Shown here one piece after another: positions 8,138 to 16,651 of a stretch of 33,865 bases of DNA; positions within the stretch are counted from its first letter, which is position 1; every line of letters begins with the position of its first letter. The position numbers and the translations under genes were made by a program. The stretch is from Maricaulis sp965657935 (GTDB taxonomy: Bacteria > Pseudomonadota > Alphaproteobacteria > Caulobacterales > Maricaulaceae): the NCBI GenBank assembly GCA_965657935.1, contig CBFHQE010000012.1, positions 1 to 33,865 on the forward strand. The letters run 5' to 3'. The notes under the pieces are model-generated. The model was not told the DNA's origin. It did not search any database and saw nothing but the letters and a program-made list of their open reading frames with translations.

Positions 8138-9975
8138 CACGGGGTGGCGCCGGCCAGGGGCTCAGTTGCCTTGAGAAGCCAGTCAGCGACCGCGCCTTCA
8201 ACCAGCGGCAGGATGCGGGTGCGCACGTCCGCGTGATAGGCGTCCATCCAGGCCAGTTCCGCCGGTGTGAGCAGGTGCAGGTCGATCAGGTCCTTGTGGA
8301 TAGGCGCCATGGTGAGCGTTTCAAATCCCAACATGTCCCGTTCGCCGCCTGGAAGGGCCTTTGCCGGGCTGACGACCTGGAGGTTTTCGACACGAATGCC
8401 GTAACCGTCTTCCTTGTAATAACCCGGCTCGTTGGAGACGATCATACCCGGTTCCAGCGCGACCGCACTGGGTGCCTTGGAAATACGCTGTGGACCTTCA
8501 TGCACGCTCAGGAAGGCGCCAACACCGTGTCCTGTCCCGTGATCATAGTCGAAACCGGCTTCCCAGAGCGGCAAACGTGCCAATGTGTCCAGCTGGGTGC
8601 CGGTTGTTCCAACCGGAAACCGCACACGGGACAGCGCGATATGGCCCTTTAGTACGCGTGTGAACTGTGTGCGCATTTCAGCGGTTGGCTGACCAATCGG
8701 AACCGTACGTGTGATATCGGTCGTTCCGTCAGGATACTGTCCGCCACTATCGACGAGGTAGAGTGATCCCGGCACCAGTTTGAGATTGCTGTCCTCCGAT
8801 ACACGGTAATGCGCGAACGCAGCATTGCCCTGGGCTCCCGAAATCGTGTCGAAAGACAGGTCTCGCAGTTCAGGAAGCTCCATCCGGATCTCTTCCAGCT
8901 TGCGCGCAGCCTGGATCTCGTCGATCTCACCGGACTGGGCTTCAGTGTCCAGCCAGTGCAGGAATTTCGTGATGGCAGCGCCATCGCGGATATGGGCCTG
9001 GCGTGAGCCGTTGACCTCGGCCGCATTCTTGGCTGCCTTCGGACGCATCACCGGGTCCTCGAGCTCCTGCACAGAGGCGCCGCCGGCATTGAGCTGGTCG
9101 TAGACCCAGGCTGAGGCAGTTGAGGGGTCCACGCGCACCGTCTTGCCCTGCATCTCTTTCAGGCCCGCTGCGAACTCGCTTTCCGGGCGGACAGCGACCT
9201 CATTTCCCAGGTGAGTGCGGGTTTCGTCCGTCAGCTTCTCCGGTTCCACAAACAGTGTTGCGGTGCCGTCCTTGTTGATGATTGCCGCGGCCAGGGGCAG
9301 GGGCGCCCGCGAGACGTCGCCACCGCGAATGTTGAACAGCCAGGCGATTGAGGGCGGTGCCGTGATGACAGCGGCGTCGGCCGCGCCACGCTCGACCGCG
9401 ATACCGATGCGGTGACGCTTGGAACCGTGTTCCTCGCCAGCGAATTCCATCGGCTGCGGATTGATCTGCGCCATTGGAGCGGCCGGCCTGTCCGTCCAGG
9501 CTGTATCGATCGGATTCGTCTCGACACTGACCAGTTCGACACCGGCCCGGTTGGCGCAAATCTTGAGACGTTTCAGTGATGCGGGGCTATGCAGGCGGGC
9601 ATCATAACCGATCTTCTCGCCTGCCTTGGCATGGTTTTCGATCCAGCCCGACAGGCCTTCCTCGACCAGGTCGCGGTAATCGAAGATCTCTGCGTCAGCC
9701 TGTTGGCGAATCTGCAAGGTGTAACGGCCATCCACGAAGACGGCCGCGCGGTCTTTCATGACGATTGCGGCCCCTGCGGAACCGGAAAAGCCGCTGATCC
9801 ACAACAGGCGTTCATTGCAGTCCGGCAGATACTCGTTGTCGTATTCATCCTCATGCGGGACGAGAAAGCCATCAAGGTCGAGAGCGTTCAGTTCTGCGCG
9901 GAGTTTCGGGACGTTGTCGCGACCAAATTGCGGGCCGCCCTTGACGTCGAAAGTCTGGGAAATCATCTGGGTCAT
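8137..9975 (-). CDS. Xaa-Pro aminopeptidase (aminopeptidase P, M24B family)
   Basis: Cytosolic metallopeptidase that removes an N-terminal residue preceding proline. The 612-residue length fits the long form with two creatinase-like N-terminal domains and a C-terminal pita-bread domain. The five dimetal ligands are visible: the Asp residues in LVDSGGQYPDGTTDITRT, His in DHGTGHGVGAF, Glu in SNEPGYY, and Glu in GIRVENLQ. No signal peptide is seen. The ATG at 9975 has little Shine-Dalgarno, and another Met lies three codons on. The gene is first in a two-gene unit with the lipoprotein at 7613-8137, whose start overlaps this stop. Confidence 0.95.
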   Translation of the reverse strand: MTQMISQTFDVKGGPQFGRDNVPKLRAELNALDLDGFLVPHEDEYDNEYLPDCNERLLWISGFSGSAGAAIVMKDRAAVFVDGRYTLQIRQQADAEIFDYRDLVEEGLSGWIENHAKAGEKIGYDARLHSPASLKRLKICANRAGVELVSVETNPIDTAWTDRPAAPMAQINPQPMEFAGEEHGSKRHRIGIAVERGAADAAVITAPPSIAWLFNIRGGDVSRAPLPLAAAIINKDGTATLFVEPEKLTDETRTHLGNEVAVRPESEFAAGLKEMQGKTVRVDPSTASAWVYDQLNAGGASVQELEDPVMRPKAAKNAAEVNGSRQAHIRDGAAITKFLHWLDTEAQSGEIDEIQAARKLEEIRMELPELRDLSFDTISGAQGNAAFAHYRVSEDSNLKLVPGSLYLVDSGGQYPDGTTDITRTVPIGQPTAEMRTQFTRVLKGHIALSRVRFPVGTTGTQLDTLARLPLWEAGFDYDHGTGHGVGAFLSVHEGPQRISKAPSAVALEPGMIVSNEPGYYKEDGYGIRVENLQVVSPAKALPGGERDMLGFETLTMAPIHKDLIDLHLLTPAELAWMDAYHADVRTRILPLVEGAVADWLLKATEPLAGATP

Positions 9976-10117
9976 GGGCGGACACTAGGCCCGCTCCGTG
10001 ACGGTTTCAATCTGTGTGCGGCAGCGCCTTGCGAAAGCGCATTGCCGACTTGCCAAACTGGCTCTGCCGCATTGATGCGAAAAGGCGCAATAGGCTTGGC
10101 AACTGATGGAGAAGCCG

Positions 10118-10276
10118 ATGTGCCCGATGGATGATTTTTTGCGCCTGAATTCCGGTGACAGCCTTAACCGCGCGCTCGACCGCAATCGCCAGCGTGCCGG
10201 CATTCGTGTTCGCCAGCGTACCACCGATGTGGACGCCTTCCTGTCGGCGTGCGGTATCAAGGGCAAACGCCGATAA
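10118..10276 (+). CDS. Small basic protein, 52 residues, unknown
   Basis: An open frame of 52 codons starting ATG at 10118, with a strong ribosome-binding site (GGAGAA at 10108-10113) four bases upstream. A second in-frame ATG is three codons later. The product is charged and basic: an acidic start (MDDFLRL) leads into an Arg-rich middle (NRALDRNRQRAGIRVRQR) and a KGKRR end. The stop TAA abuts the stop of the convergent yceI-family gene with no spare base, which suggests a real gene boundary. I know no family for it. It could bind nucleic acid given its charge, but that is a guess. Confidence 0.55.
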   Translation: MCPMDDFLRLNSGDSLNRALDRNRQRAGIRVRQRTTDVDAFLSACGIKGKRR

Positions 10277-10852
10277 CTACTCGGCCAGATGCCCCAGGGC
10301 TTCGATGCGGATAGTGACGGTGTCACCGATCAGCGCAGAGGCGGTCGTATTGCCGAAATCGGAGCGATCTAGGCTGGCGCTCATCGAGAAGCCAGCGCCC
10401 TCGCGCCCGCCCATGGATGGGTCGGCCCCGATGCGGTTGAGATCGACGTCAAAGGTGACGGTTTGCGTCACGCCCAGCAGGGTAAAATCGCCTGTCACGC
10501 GAGCGCTGTCCTCGTCGATCAACTCAATAGCAGTTGAAGAGAAACGGATTTCCGGGTGCTGGGCCGTATTGAGAAAGCCGGGCCCGTTGACCGCCTGATC
10601 GCGGGAGGCGAGTCCGGTCCAAACGGTCGGTGTGTCGACGGTTGCGGTGACGCGGCTGTTTTCCGGATGGTCCATATCCAGAACGATCTCGCCGGAACTG
10701 TCCGGAAACACGCCGACCGTGGCGGCATAGCCGAAACGCTGTACCTCGAAAACGATATGGGTATGGTCCGGGTCGATGATGTAGGTGCGCTCTTCAGCGA
10801 AGGCGGGGGCAGCCAGGAAAAGCGCACCCAGGGTCGTCATCAGTGACTTCAT
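10277..10852 (-). CDS. Secreted YceI-family protein
   Basis: YceI proteins are periplasmic lipocalin-like beta barrels that bind isoprenoid or amphiphilic ligands. The 191-residue product has a clear signal peptide (ALFLAAPAFA, cleavage before EERTY). The family pattern follows: IDPDHTHIVFEVQRFG near the N-terminus, the central NGPGFLNTAQHPEIRFSS, and GDFTLLGVTQTVTFDV. The second of two adjacent ATG codons (10852) is preferred because GGGAGG lies five bases before it; ATG 10855 would be too close. It appears to be a single-gene unit. The exact ligand is unknown. Confidence 0.93.
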   Translation of the reverse strand: MKSLMTTLGALFLAAPAFAEERTYIIDPDHTHIVFEVQRFGYAATVGVFPDSSGEIVLDMDHPENSRVTATVDTPTVWTGLASRDQAVNGPGFLNTAQHPEIRFSSTAIELIDEDSARVTGDFTLLGVTQTVTFDVDLNRIGADPSMGGREGAGFSMSASLDRSDFGNTTASALIGDTVTIRIEALGHLAE

Positions 10853-10961
10853 CATGTCCTCCCAGAGACTGTTTTGATGAAATCATCTCACGCGCGCACG
10901 CTCAACGCACGACGAGGCACGATCGGTTGAGTATTCCGACATTTTCGTAAGGTTGGCCGGG

Positions 10962-11705
10962 TTACCCGTCTTCGGACTCACCGTTTTCCGCGCCACAGGT
11001 CTGGGCCAGCCGTTCTTCTGTCCAGGCCTCGACCATCAACGGCAAGCCCAGCACCTGCCGGCGCTCGTCCAGGGTAACCTGTTGCTCGATACTGCCCGGA
11101 TTGACCTGGCCATTCAGACAGGTCTCTGCGGTTCCGAACAATTGCGGCTGTCCGGTCATGATCCGCCAGGTGTCCGCGCGCCGGGCATAGGATGGACCGT
11201 CGATCAGACCCATCATGGCGACACCCTCCAGTGCCGCCACGATCGTGCCCTCGGCGGTTTCATCGCGTTGGGCCCAGTTGAGGATTTGCCGCCCCATCCG
11301 GGTTTGTTCGGCGTACAGGACCGGGAAAAACTCCGGGTCCAGCTGCGCAATCGCCCAGGCGGTATTGGCACCTTCGACCTCGCGGATGGTGTCCGCGGTT
11401 TCGCGCAGGATTTCCCCGTGCGCTCCTTCATCCAGGTCGCTGCGTGCGATGACGGGCAGAAGCTGTTCGGACAGGAAGCGTTCTCGGGCGCGTCGCGCGC
11501 CCAGCTCGGCGGCGAGGTTGCCATAGGCAGTCCAGGACCCGTCAATCTGGGCGATCAGGCTCGCGGCGTCCGTTGGAGGCGGCGATGGCTGTTCTTCCTC
11601 GGCGCCGATGAGGGCGCCCTCGATCTCGGAGTCCTGTGGTTCGGGAAGCTCAGGCTGGGCCTGATCCTGCAGGGAAACACTCAGGGCAAGGGCGAAGAGA
11701 AACAT
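10962..11705 (-). CDS. Secreted DUF6624-like protein
   Basis: A 247-residue protein with a short hydrophobic N-terminus (MFLFALALSVSL) that could be a signal peptide, then an acidic Pro/Glu-rich stretch to about residue 45. The C-terminal half matches what I recall of the DUF6624 pattern: NTAWAIAQLDPEF, then TGQPQLFGTAETC, then TLDERRQVLGLPLM. DUF6624 has no established function. It lies downstream of a bidirectional terminator (11772-11805) and is separate from yceI by about 110 bp. The ATG at 11705 is the only good start seen; it lacks a strong Shine-Dalgarno. The assignment is by eye. Confidence 0.75.
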   Translation of the reverse strand: MFLFALALSVSLQDQAQPELPEPQDSEIEGALIGAEEEQPSPPPTDAASLIAQIDGSWTAYGNLAAELGARRARERFLSEQLLPVIARSDLDEGAHGEILRETADTIREVEGANTAWAIAQLDPEFFPVLYAEQTRMGRQILNWAQRDETAEGTIVAALEGVAMMGLIDGPSYARRADTWRIMTGQPQLFGTAETCLNGQVNPGSIEQQVTLDERRQVLGLPLMVEAWTEERLAQTCGAENGESEDG

Positions 11706-11771
11706 GCATACGGCTCCGGTGTTGGGTTTCGCCGCAGTTTAACCGGGTTCGTGTCGAGCGGAAGACAAAAC

Positions 11772-11805
11772 AAAAGCGGAAGAGCCCTGGAGCTCTTCCG
11801 CTTTT
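11772..11805. terminator. Bidirectional rho-independent terminator
   Basis: A perfect 14-bp stem (11772-11785 with 11792-11805) encloses a 6-base loop. It has T-rich sequence on its right (plus strand) and A-rich sequence on its left, which reads as T-rich on the minus strand. On the minus strand it lies about 85 bp after the stop of the 33-residue membrane protein and upstream of the DUF6624-like gene, so it most likely ends the small gene's transcript. Confidence 0.85.
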
Positions 11806-11890
11806 TGTTTAGCTTGTGAAGTTCTGCTTGGGGACCGGAGGCGATCCGGTCCCAAACCCCTGGGCTGACAGGGGTAGCAGCGCTTCAGGC

Positions 11891-11992
11891 TTAGGCGAAG
11901 GTGCTGCCCAGCGCGATCGTCATGACGCCGAAGACGCCAGCAACGAACAGGACATTGATCACCGTAGCCAGGGTTTGCGTTACGCGTTCCAT
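11891..11992 (-). CDS. Tiny single-pass membrane protein, 33 residues
   Basis: A 33-codon gene starting ATG at 11992, with a good ribosome-binding site (AAAGGAC, about six bases upstream) and its own terminator about 85 bp downstream (11772-11805). The product begins MERVTQTLATVINV; nearly all of residues 8-29 form one hydrophobic segment without charges, so it should span the inner membrane once. About 83 bp upstream, at 12075-12089, is a near-match to the alphaproteobacterial SOS box. Caulobacter has a very small SOS-induced inner-membrane division inhibitor (SidA, 29 residues); size and context suggest a parallel, but I see no sequence proof. It may equally be an unrelated small membrane protein. 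Confidence 0.7.
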   Translation of the reverse strand: MERVTQTLATVINVLFVAGVFGVMTIALGSTFA

Positions 11993-12074
11993 TTGACTGT
12001 CCTTTCGGTTTTCTTGCTCACGGGCCCTCCCGCGATGCCTCAGGGTAAATAATGGGTTACGACAGAAACTGAAG

Positions 12075-12089
12075 AGACGTTTCGCGAAC
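12075..12089. promoter_or_regulatory. Near-match to SOS (LexA) box
   Basis: AGAC-N7-GAAC on the plus strand (GTTC-N7-GTCT on the minus strand) differs at one base from GTTC-N7-GTTC. It lies about 83 bp before the start of the 33-residue membrane protein. A single near-match can occur by chance. Confidence 0.3.
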
Positions 12090-12236
12090 GCACCATTGCA
12101 AAAATGCATGGATTAAGCTAAAGTACATGAAATAACAGATTGGTAATGTTTCGGCCTGACCCGTAATGGGGCTGGAAACGCCCTGCAGGAAGGGCGCTGG
12201 CTTGCCAATCTGGCTGGAGCAGCCTAACCAGCGAAG

Positions 12237-12620
12237 ATGATGAACATCCTGCTGATCGGTGCCGGTGGAGCCCTGGGCGCCATCTCTCGCCACTATGTAG
12301 GGCAGCTTGCCCTGCGGACAATGGGCAGCGGCCAACCCTGGGGTACGCTCAGCGTCAATATTCTGGGCGGTCTGCTGATGGGCCTGCTGGTGGGATGGCT
12401 GGCCGCAACCGAACGCGCCGGCGCCACATCCATCCGTTTGCTGGCGGCTGTAGGCTTTCTGGGCGGGTTCACGACCTTCTCGGCCTTTTCGCTGGAAATG
12501 CTACGCATGCTTGAAACACGTGCCTGGATGACCGCTTTCGCCTATGCAGCGGGATCCGTCATCCTGTCCGTGGGGGCTGTAATGATCGGTTTGATGATTA
12601 TGAGGAAAGTCTGGGCATGA
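12237..12620 (+). CDS. crcB: Fluoride channel CrcB/Fluc
   Basis: Small inner-membrane protein that exports fluoride as a dual-topology dimer. The 127-residue product has four hydrophobic segments, the N-terminal GGALGAISRHYVG, the second-helix NILGG motif, and the diagnostic GGFTTFSAFSLE. Two adjacent ATG codons (12237, 12240) are possible starts. I looked for a fluoride riboswitch in the leader and did not find its consensus. The stop overlaps the start of rluC (ATGA), so the two genes are translationally coupled; this order is common in alphaproteobacteria. Confidence 0.96.
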   Translation: MMNILLIGAGGALGAISRHYVGQLALRTMGSGQPWGTLSVNILGGLLMGLLVGWLAATERAGATSIRLLAAVGFLGGFTTFSAFSLEMLRMLETRAWMTAFAYAAGSVILSVGAVMIGLMIMRKVWA

Positions 12621-13609
12621 GCCGGGTACAGAAAATCACCGTCGAAAAAGGCGAGGAAGACAGCCGTCTGGATCGATGGTTCAAACGCCGCTTTCCACAC
12701 ATCACCCAGGGTCAGATCCAGAAACTCTGTCGCAAGGGCGAGATCCGTGTCGACGGCGGCCGGGTTAAGCCTGACAGCCGGATGAGCCCGGGCATGGAAG
12801 TGCGTGTGCCGCCGCTTCCTGATGCCAAGGAGATGCGCGCCAAGAACACGCTCAGCGATCGTGATATCGAATACGTCAAATCCCTGGTCATCTTCGAAGA
12901 CGACGACCTCATTGCCTTCAACAAACCCTCCGGCCTCGCAGTGCAGGGCGGATCCAAGACGACACGCCATCTCGACGGTCTGCTGGACGCTTTTGGTGAG
13001 GGGCTTCAGCGCCCGCGTCTGGTCCACCGGCTCGACAAGGACACGTCCGGTGTCCTGGTGGTTGGAAAGTCACCGGCCGCGACCGCGCGTCTCGCAAAGG
13101 CCTTCCAGTCCCACAAGACCAAGAAGACCTATTGGGCTATCGCCATCGGTGTGCCCAAACCCCGGCTGGGTGAGGTAAAGGGTTTCATGAAGAAGACCGC
13201 CGGCGCCGGTGGTGATCCCGATCGCGAGGTCATGACATCCGCGCGCCATGGCGAAGAGGGCGCTCATCACGCGCTTAGCCGTTACACGGTCGTTGCCGAT
13301 GCAGGGCAAAAGGCGAGCTGGGTGGCACTGCGCCCGGTCACCGGTCGGACCCACCAGCTGCGTGTTCACCTGCAGGCCATGGGGACTTCGGTTCTGGGGG
13401 ACAAGAAGTATCCTTGTCACCGCCCGGCTCCGGAAGATCTCGACCAGAAACTCTGCCTGCACGCGCGTCGCCTCGCATTGCCGCGCGCCAATGGCAAGAC
13501 GCTTGTGATCGAGGCCCCGTTGCCCAAACACATGAACCGGATTTTCGGCATGCTGGGCTTTGACCTGCGCGATGCGGATGAAGAGATGATCGAGGAGCAG
13601 CTGGCCTAG
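12617..13609 (+). CDS. rluC: 23S rRNA pseudouridine synthase, RluC/RluD family
   Basis: Isomerises uridines in 23S rRNA. The 330-residue protein has an N-terminal S4 RNA-binding domain (SRLDRWFKRRFPHITQGQIQ, residues about 13-75). The RluA-type catalytic domain follows, with the active-site motif RLVHRLDKDTSGVLV; the Asp of HRLD is the nucleophile. Later motifs LRPVTGRTHQLRVH and GDKKY are also present. The start ATG overlaps the crcB stop. The stop TAG shares CTAG with the stop of the convergent DUF1244 gene. RluC is the best fit from gene context, but the exact target uridines cannot be told from sequence alone. Confidence 0.95.
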   Translation: MSRVQKITVEKGEEDSRLDRWFKRRFPHITQGQIQKLCRKGEIRVDGGRVKPDSRMSPGMEVRVPPLPDAKEMRAKNTLSDRDIEYVKSLVIFEDDDLIAFNKPSGLAVQGGSKTTRHLDGLLDAFGEGLQRPRLVHRLDKDTSGVLVVGKSPAATARLAKAFQSHKTKKTYWAIAIGVPKPRLGEVKGFMKKTAGAGGDPDREVMTSARHGEEGAHHALSRYTVVADAGQKASWVALRPVTGRTHQLRVHLQAMGTSVLGDKKYPCHRPAPEDLDQKLCLHARRLALPRANGKTLVIEAPLPKHMNRIFGMLGFDLRDADEEMIEEQLA

Positions 13610-13923
13610 CCTTTCCCCTTCGCCACCATGCGCGCCTTGAAAGCCGCCATCTGTTGGTCTGTTGCAGGCTTTTGATGCTCTGCTTTCCACTGGGCGTAGG
13701 GCATGCCGTAAACGCGTTCGCGACCGTCATTCTTGCCGGCTTGCAGACCCTCGGCCTCTGCCGCCTCGGCCCACCAATCCCCCAGGCAGTTACGACAGAA
13801 ATCGGCGAGGATCATCAGGTCGATATTCTGGACATCCTTGTTGGCGTCGAGATGGGTCAGCAGGCGGCGGAAGGCGGCGGCGTCCAGGCGGTCGCGCTGG
13901 TCATCGGTAAGCTGATCGAGCAT
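13606..13923 (-). CDS. DUF1244 family protein
   Basis: A 105-residue soluble protein. The pattern DLMILADFCRNCLGDWW followed by RERVYGMPYAQWKAEHQ is characteristic of DUF1244, a small helical family of alphaproteobacteria and some others with no known role. The two Cys in FCRNC are conserved as I recall the family. ATG 13923 has an AAGGAC ribosome-binding site five bases upstream. The gene lies on the opposite strand between rluC and the HAD gene, and its stop overlaps the rluC stop. Confidence 0.92.
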   Translation of the reverse strand: MLDQLTDDQRDRLDAAAFRRLLTHLDANKDVQNIDLMILADFCRNCLGDWWAEAAEAEGLQAGKNDGRERVYGMPYAQWKAEHQKPATDQQMAAFKARMVAKGKG

Positions 13924-13994
13924 GGCGGTCCTTCAAGGCTTGTCTTGCGGCGCGAGTGCGCCTAGTCAGCGGGCGAAGCCAAGAGGTAATTCGC

Positions 13995-14690
13995 ATGACG
14001 TCTCAGCTCAAGCTCGCTATCTGGGATATTGACGGCACCATCATCGACAGCCGCAAGATTATCCAGCGTGCCATGGACCGCGCCTTCAAGCGCGCGGGCC
14101 TGGGTGGGATCGATTATGATCGCACGCGAACTATTGTCGGTCTTGAGTTGACCGAAGCTGTCTTGAAACTGGCCCCGGTGGATTATCCAGCCGAGCGCAT
14201 CCCCCAGCTGGCGACCTTCTACAAGGAGGCCTTTGTCGAACAGCGCCAGGAGCCGGGTTTCGAGGAGCCGCTCTATGAGGGCGCTCTGGAGACGATCGAG
14301 CGGCTTGCGGATGAGGGCTGGTTGCTGGGCGTGGCGACCGGCAAGGCCCGCCGCGGGCTGGATATCGTCTTCGAGCATCACGATTTGCACAAATACTTCC
14401 AGACATTCCAGACGGTTGATGGAGGTCCGGGAAAGCCGCATCCGCGCATGGTCCTCGATGCGATGGGCGAGACGGGCACAGTCGCGCACCAGGCCGTGAT
14501 GATCGGCGACACGCTGTTTGACATGCAGATGGGGCGCAATGCCGGCGTGCACACACTGGGTGTCAGCTGGGGTTTTCATACGGTTGACGAAGTTCGTGAG
14601 GGAGGGGCGCATGAAATCCACCACCGCTTCGACACGCTGAACACGGCACTGGACCAGTTCGCCCTTCGTGTGGAAGAGAGCGCAGTATGA
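13995..14690 (+). CDS. HAD-superfamily hydrolase, phosphoglycolate phosphatase-like
   Basis: A 231-residue subfamily IA HAD phosphatase, cytosolic. The four HAD motifs are present: DIDGT (nucleophile Asp and acid/base Asp), the motif II Thr in GVATGKARRG, the motif III Lys in GGPGKPHPRM, and the motif IV acidic pair in MIGDTLFDMQMG. ATG 13995 is chosen because AGAGG lies about eight bases before it; an in-frame ATG at 13956 lacks such a site and would add an unusual tail. The stop overlaps the ATP12 start (ATGA). The substrate is unknown; a small phosphorylated metabolite is likely. Confidence 0.93.
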   Translation: MTSQLKLAIWDIDGTIIDSRKIIQRAMDRAFKRAGLGGIDYDRTRTIVGLELTEAVLKLAPVDYPAERIPQLATFYKEAFVEQRQEPGFEEPLYEGALETIERLADEGWLLGVATGKARRGLDIVFEHHDLHKYFQTFQTVDGGPGKPHPRMVLDAMGETGTVAHQAVMIGDTLFDMQMGRNAGVHTLGVSWGFHTVDEVREGGAHEIHHRFDTLNTALDQFALRVEESAV

Positions 14691-15430
14691 CTGATAACTA
14701 CGAAACCAAACCCGGCGTCCGCATTCCCGGCCCGCAGGATAATCTGCCCAAACGTTTCTACAAGGACGTGACGGTTGACGCGATCGACGAGGGTTTCGAA
14801 GTGCGTCTCGATGGCCGCGGTGTGAAAACGCCGGGCCGCAATTCAGCGATTCTTCCGACTGAAACCCTGGCTCAGGCACTCGCCGAGGAATGGGCGGCAC
14901 AGGGCGAGCGTATCGATCCGATGAGCATGCCGATGACACGGCTGAGCTATGTCACGCTGGACCGTCTGGACATCCCGGCCACCGTCGCCGAAATCACCAA
15001 ATACGCCTCCACGGACCTCTTGTGTTTCCGTGCGCCGGAACCGGAAGACCTGATTGCTGCACAGGCTGCGGCCTGGGATCCGCTGTTGCGCTGGGCGGAG
15101 GACGTGCTGGGCGCGCTTCTGGTGCCGGCCACGGGCGTCGTTCCGATCGATCAGGACCCCATCGCTCTGACGTTGATCCATAACCGGGCAGGCGAGCTTG
15201 ATCGTTGGCGTCTGGCAGCCCTGGCCCAGGCGACGGCGCTGACTGGATCGGCTGTGCTGGGTTTTGCCCTGCTGGAGAAGCGCATTGATGGTGAACAGGC
15301 GTTCGCCCTGTCCACGCTGGATGAGCACTACCAGGCCAGCCATTGGGGTGAGGATGCCGAGGCGAAAGAGCGTCTGGACAATCTCAAGATCGAGATCTTG
15401 GCTGTGGAGCGGCTGCTCAACGCGCTCTAG
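14687..15430 (+). CDS. ATP12 family F1 ATPase assembly chaperone
   Basis: Homologue of mitochondrial Atp12, which binds the F1 alpha subunit during assembly; the family is found in alphaproteobacteria and mitochondria. The 247-residue protein has the family signatures LPKRFYKDVTV near the N-terminus, VRLDGRGVKTPGR, LAEEWAAQGERIDPMSMPMTRL, and STDLLCFRAPEPEDL. It is coupled to the HAD gene by a 4-bp overlap and ends on a CTAG shared with the convergent acetyltransferase gene. No signal peptide. The ATPase genes themselves are not in the window. Confidence 0.95.
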   Translation: MTDNYETKPGVRIPGPQDNLPKRFYKDVTVDAIDEGFEVRLDGRGVKTPGRNSAILPTETLAQALAEEWAAQGERIDPMSMPMTRLSYVTLDRLDIPATVAEITKYASTDLLCFRAPEPEDLIAAQAAAWDPLLRWAEDVLGALLVPATGVVPIDQDPIALTLIHNRAGELDRWRLAALAQATALTGSAVLGFALLEKRIDGEQAFALSTLDEHYQASHWGEDAEAKERLDNLKIEILAVERLLNAL

Positions 15431-16518
15431 ATACCGCGAACGGCCGTCAGCGTATCCAGGCGGCGCCAGGCCTTGGCCGGCCATCTCGAGACCGGCCCCA
15501 GAGGCAGGGCGCTGGCCAGGCGGTCCAGCCCTCGGCCCGCGGCCAGCGCGGCGCTGGACAGTGACAGGCTTGAAATCTCCCCGCGCATGATGTCGAAGCT
15601 GGCGTTCGAGAAGCGTTTCTTGAAGTCATACGTGCCGGGGCCGAGATGCATGTGCGTCGGACCGAGATCGGTCAGCTCGCGCGTCATCTCGCGGAAGAGC
15701 AGCAGGCCCGGCGCGACATTCGACAGCTTCGGATCATAAGCTGGGAACCAATAGTGAAGCACATCGCGTGAGCGCATGCCGAAATGGGCTGCGACAACGC
15801 GCCCGTCCAGTTCCATCGTTGACAGGCAACCGGCGAGACGGTCGCTGCGATGCTGCATCAGGGCAGCGACAAGCTGACGGGCCCAGGCGCCGTGGAAGAC
15901 GTCAGTCGCGCCGGTCGCGGCGTATTGCGCGCGCTTGTAGGTCATCAGCGTGTCTAGAGCCTCGCTGCGCGTATCATCTGTGCGATAGACAACTTCGCCG
16001 CCCAGCTCGCCCAGCTTGCGCTCCCGGGCCCGCAGATTGCGCATCGTCTTGGCCTCGGCTTTCTGTCGACCCTCCCAATAGGCATCCTGACCATCAGACA
16101 GATCGACCACCCAGGATGCCTCCGGCGAATGTCCGTTTTCACCCAGTTCCGCCTGGCTCGCCAGCGCACCATCATAAATCAGAGTGCCGAACAATCCGGC
16201 CTTCAACTGATCGATGAAACGCAGATCCGGATCATCGGTGACCAGGCCATGATGATCACCCATGGGCCCGCCAAGTGGCCGGAAGACCCCGCTCATGGAT
16301 TTCTGGAACGGCAGGAATCCGGCCGGTGCACCATCCCGATAAAACACAGCGACGCGGGTGTCCGCTCGGACACGCGCCATCAACTCCGCAAACTCCAGCT
16401 CGAAATAGGGAGAGGCGAGGTCCGGTGAGCCGTCGACAAATCCCTGCCAGTACTGACGCAGGCGTGGCGACAAATTCTGGACTTTGAGAATTTCGCAGGA
16501 CGTGGCGTAATGGGACAT
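15427..16518 (-). CDS. CelD/BcsL-type GNAT acetyltransferase
   Basis: A 363-residue cytosolic protein of the CelD/BcsL class, whose C-terminal GNAT-like domain acts in surface polysaccharide formation. Visible pieces are the N-terminal YFELEFAELMARVR, the central helix with many charges (RQKAEAKTMRNLRARERKL), and the C-terminal GRVVAAHFGMRSRDVLHYWF and LGPGTYDFKKRFSN, which resemble the acetyl-CoA fold of this group. In Caulobacter a related protein (HfsK) modifies the holdfast, so a surface-polymer role is plausible here. ATG 16518 is chosen for the GGAGAAG site before it. Identification is by pattern; the substrate is not known. Confidence 0.82.
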   Translation of the reverse strand: MSHYATSCEILKVQNLSPRLRQYWQGFVDGSPDLASPYFELEFAELMARVRADTRVAVFYRDGAPAGFLPFQKSMSGVFRPLGGPMGDHHGLVTDDPDLRFIDQLKAGLFGTLIYDGALASQAELGENGHSPEASWVVDLSDGQDAYWEGRQKAEAKTMRNLRARERKLGELGGEVVYRTDDTRSEALDTLMTYKRAQYAATGATDVFHGAWARQLVAALMQHRSDRLAGCLSTMELDGRVVAAHFGMRSRDVLHYWFPAYDPKLSNVAPGLLLFREMTRELTDLGPTHMHLGPGTYDFKKRFSNASFDIMRGEISSLSLSSAALAAGRGLDRLASALPLGPVSRWPAKAWRRLDTLTAVRGI

Positions 16519-16651
16519 GGGCTTCTCCTCATGGCCTTTCATGCAAGCACAAGGCCAGTTCGGGCCCGGTTTTTCGCGTGGCAGGAGAGTGAGGTTGGCT
16601 TCGGAGCGGGCTCATTTTCGAGCTCGATTACAGGGGATTAGCGGGGCAAGA

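Noticed and set aside
10953..11819. A 288-codon plus-strand frame opposite the DUF6624-like gene
   Set aside because: It runs through the bidirectional terminator and lacks a ribosome-binding site; the minus-strand product has a recognisable domain.
12110..12236. Possible fluoride riboswitch before crcB
   Set aside because: The conserved riboswitch segments could not be found; there is only a GC-rich hairpin (12179-12196) without a T tract.
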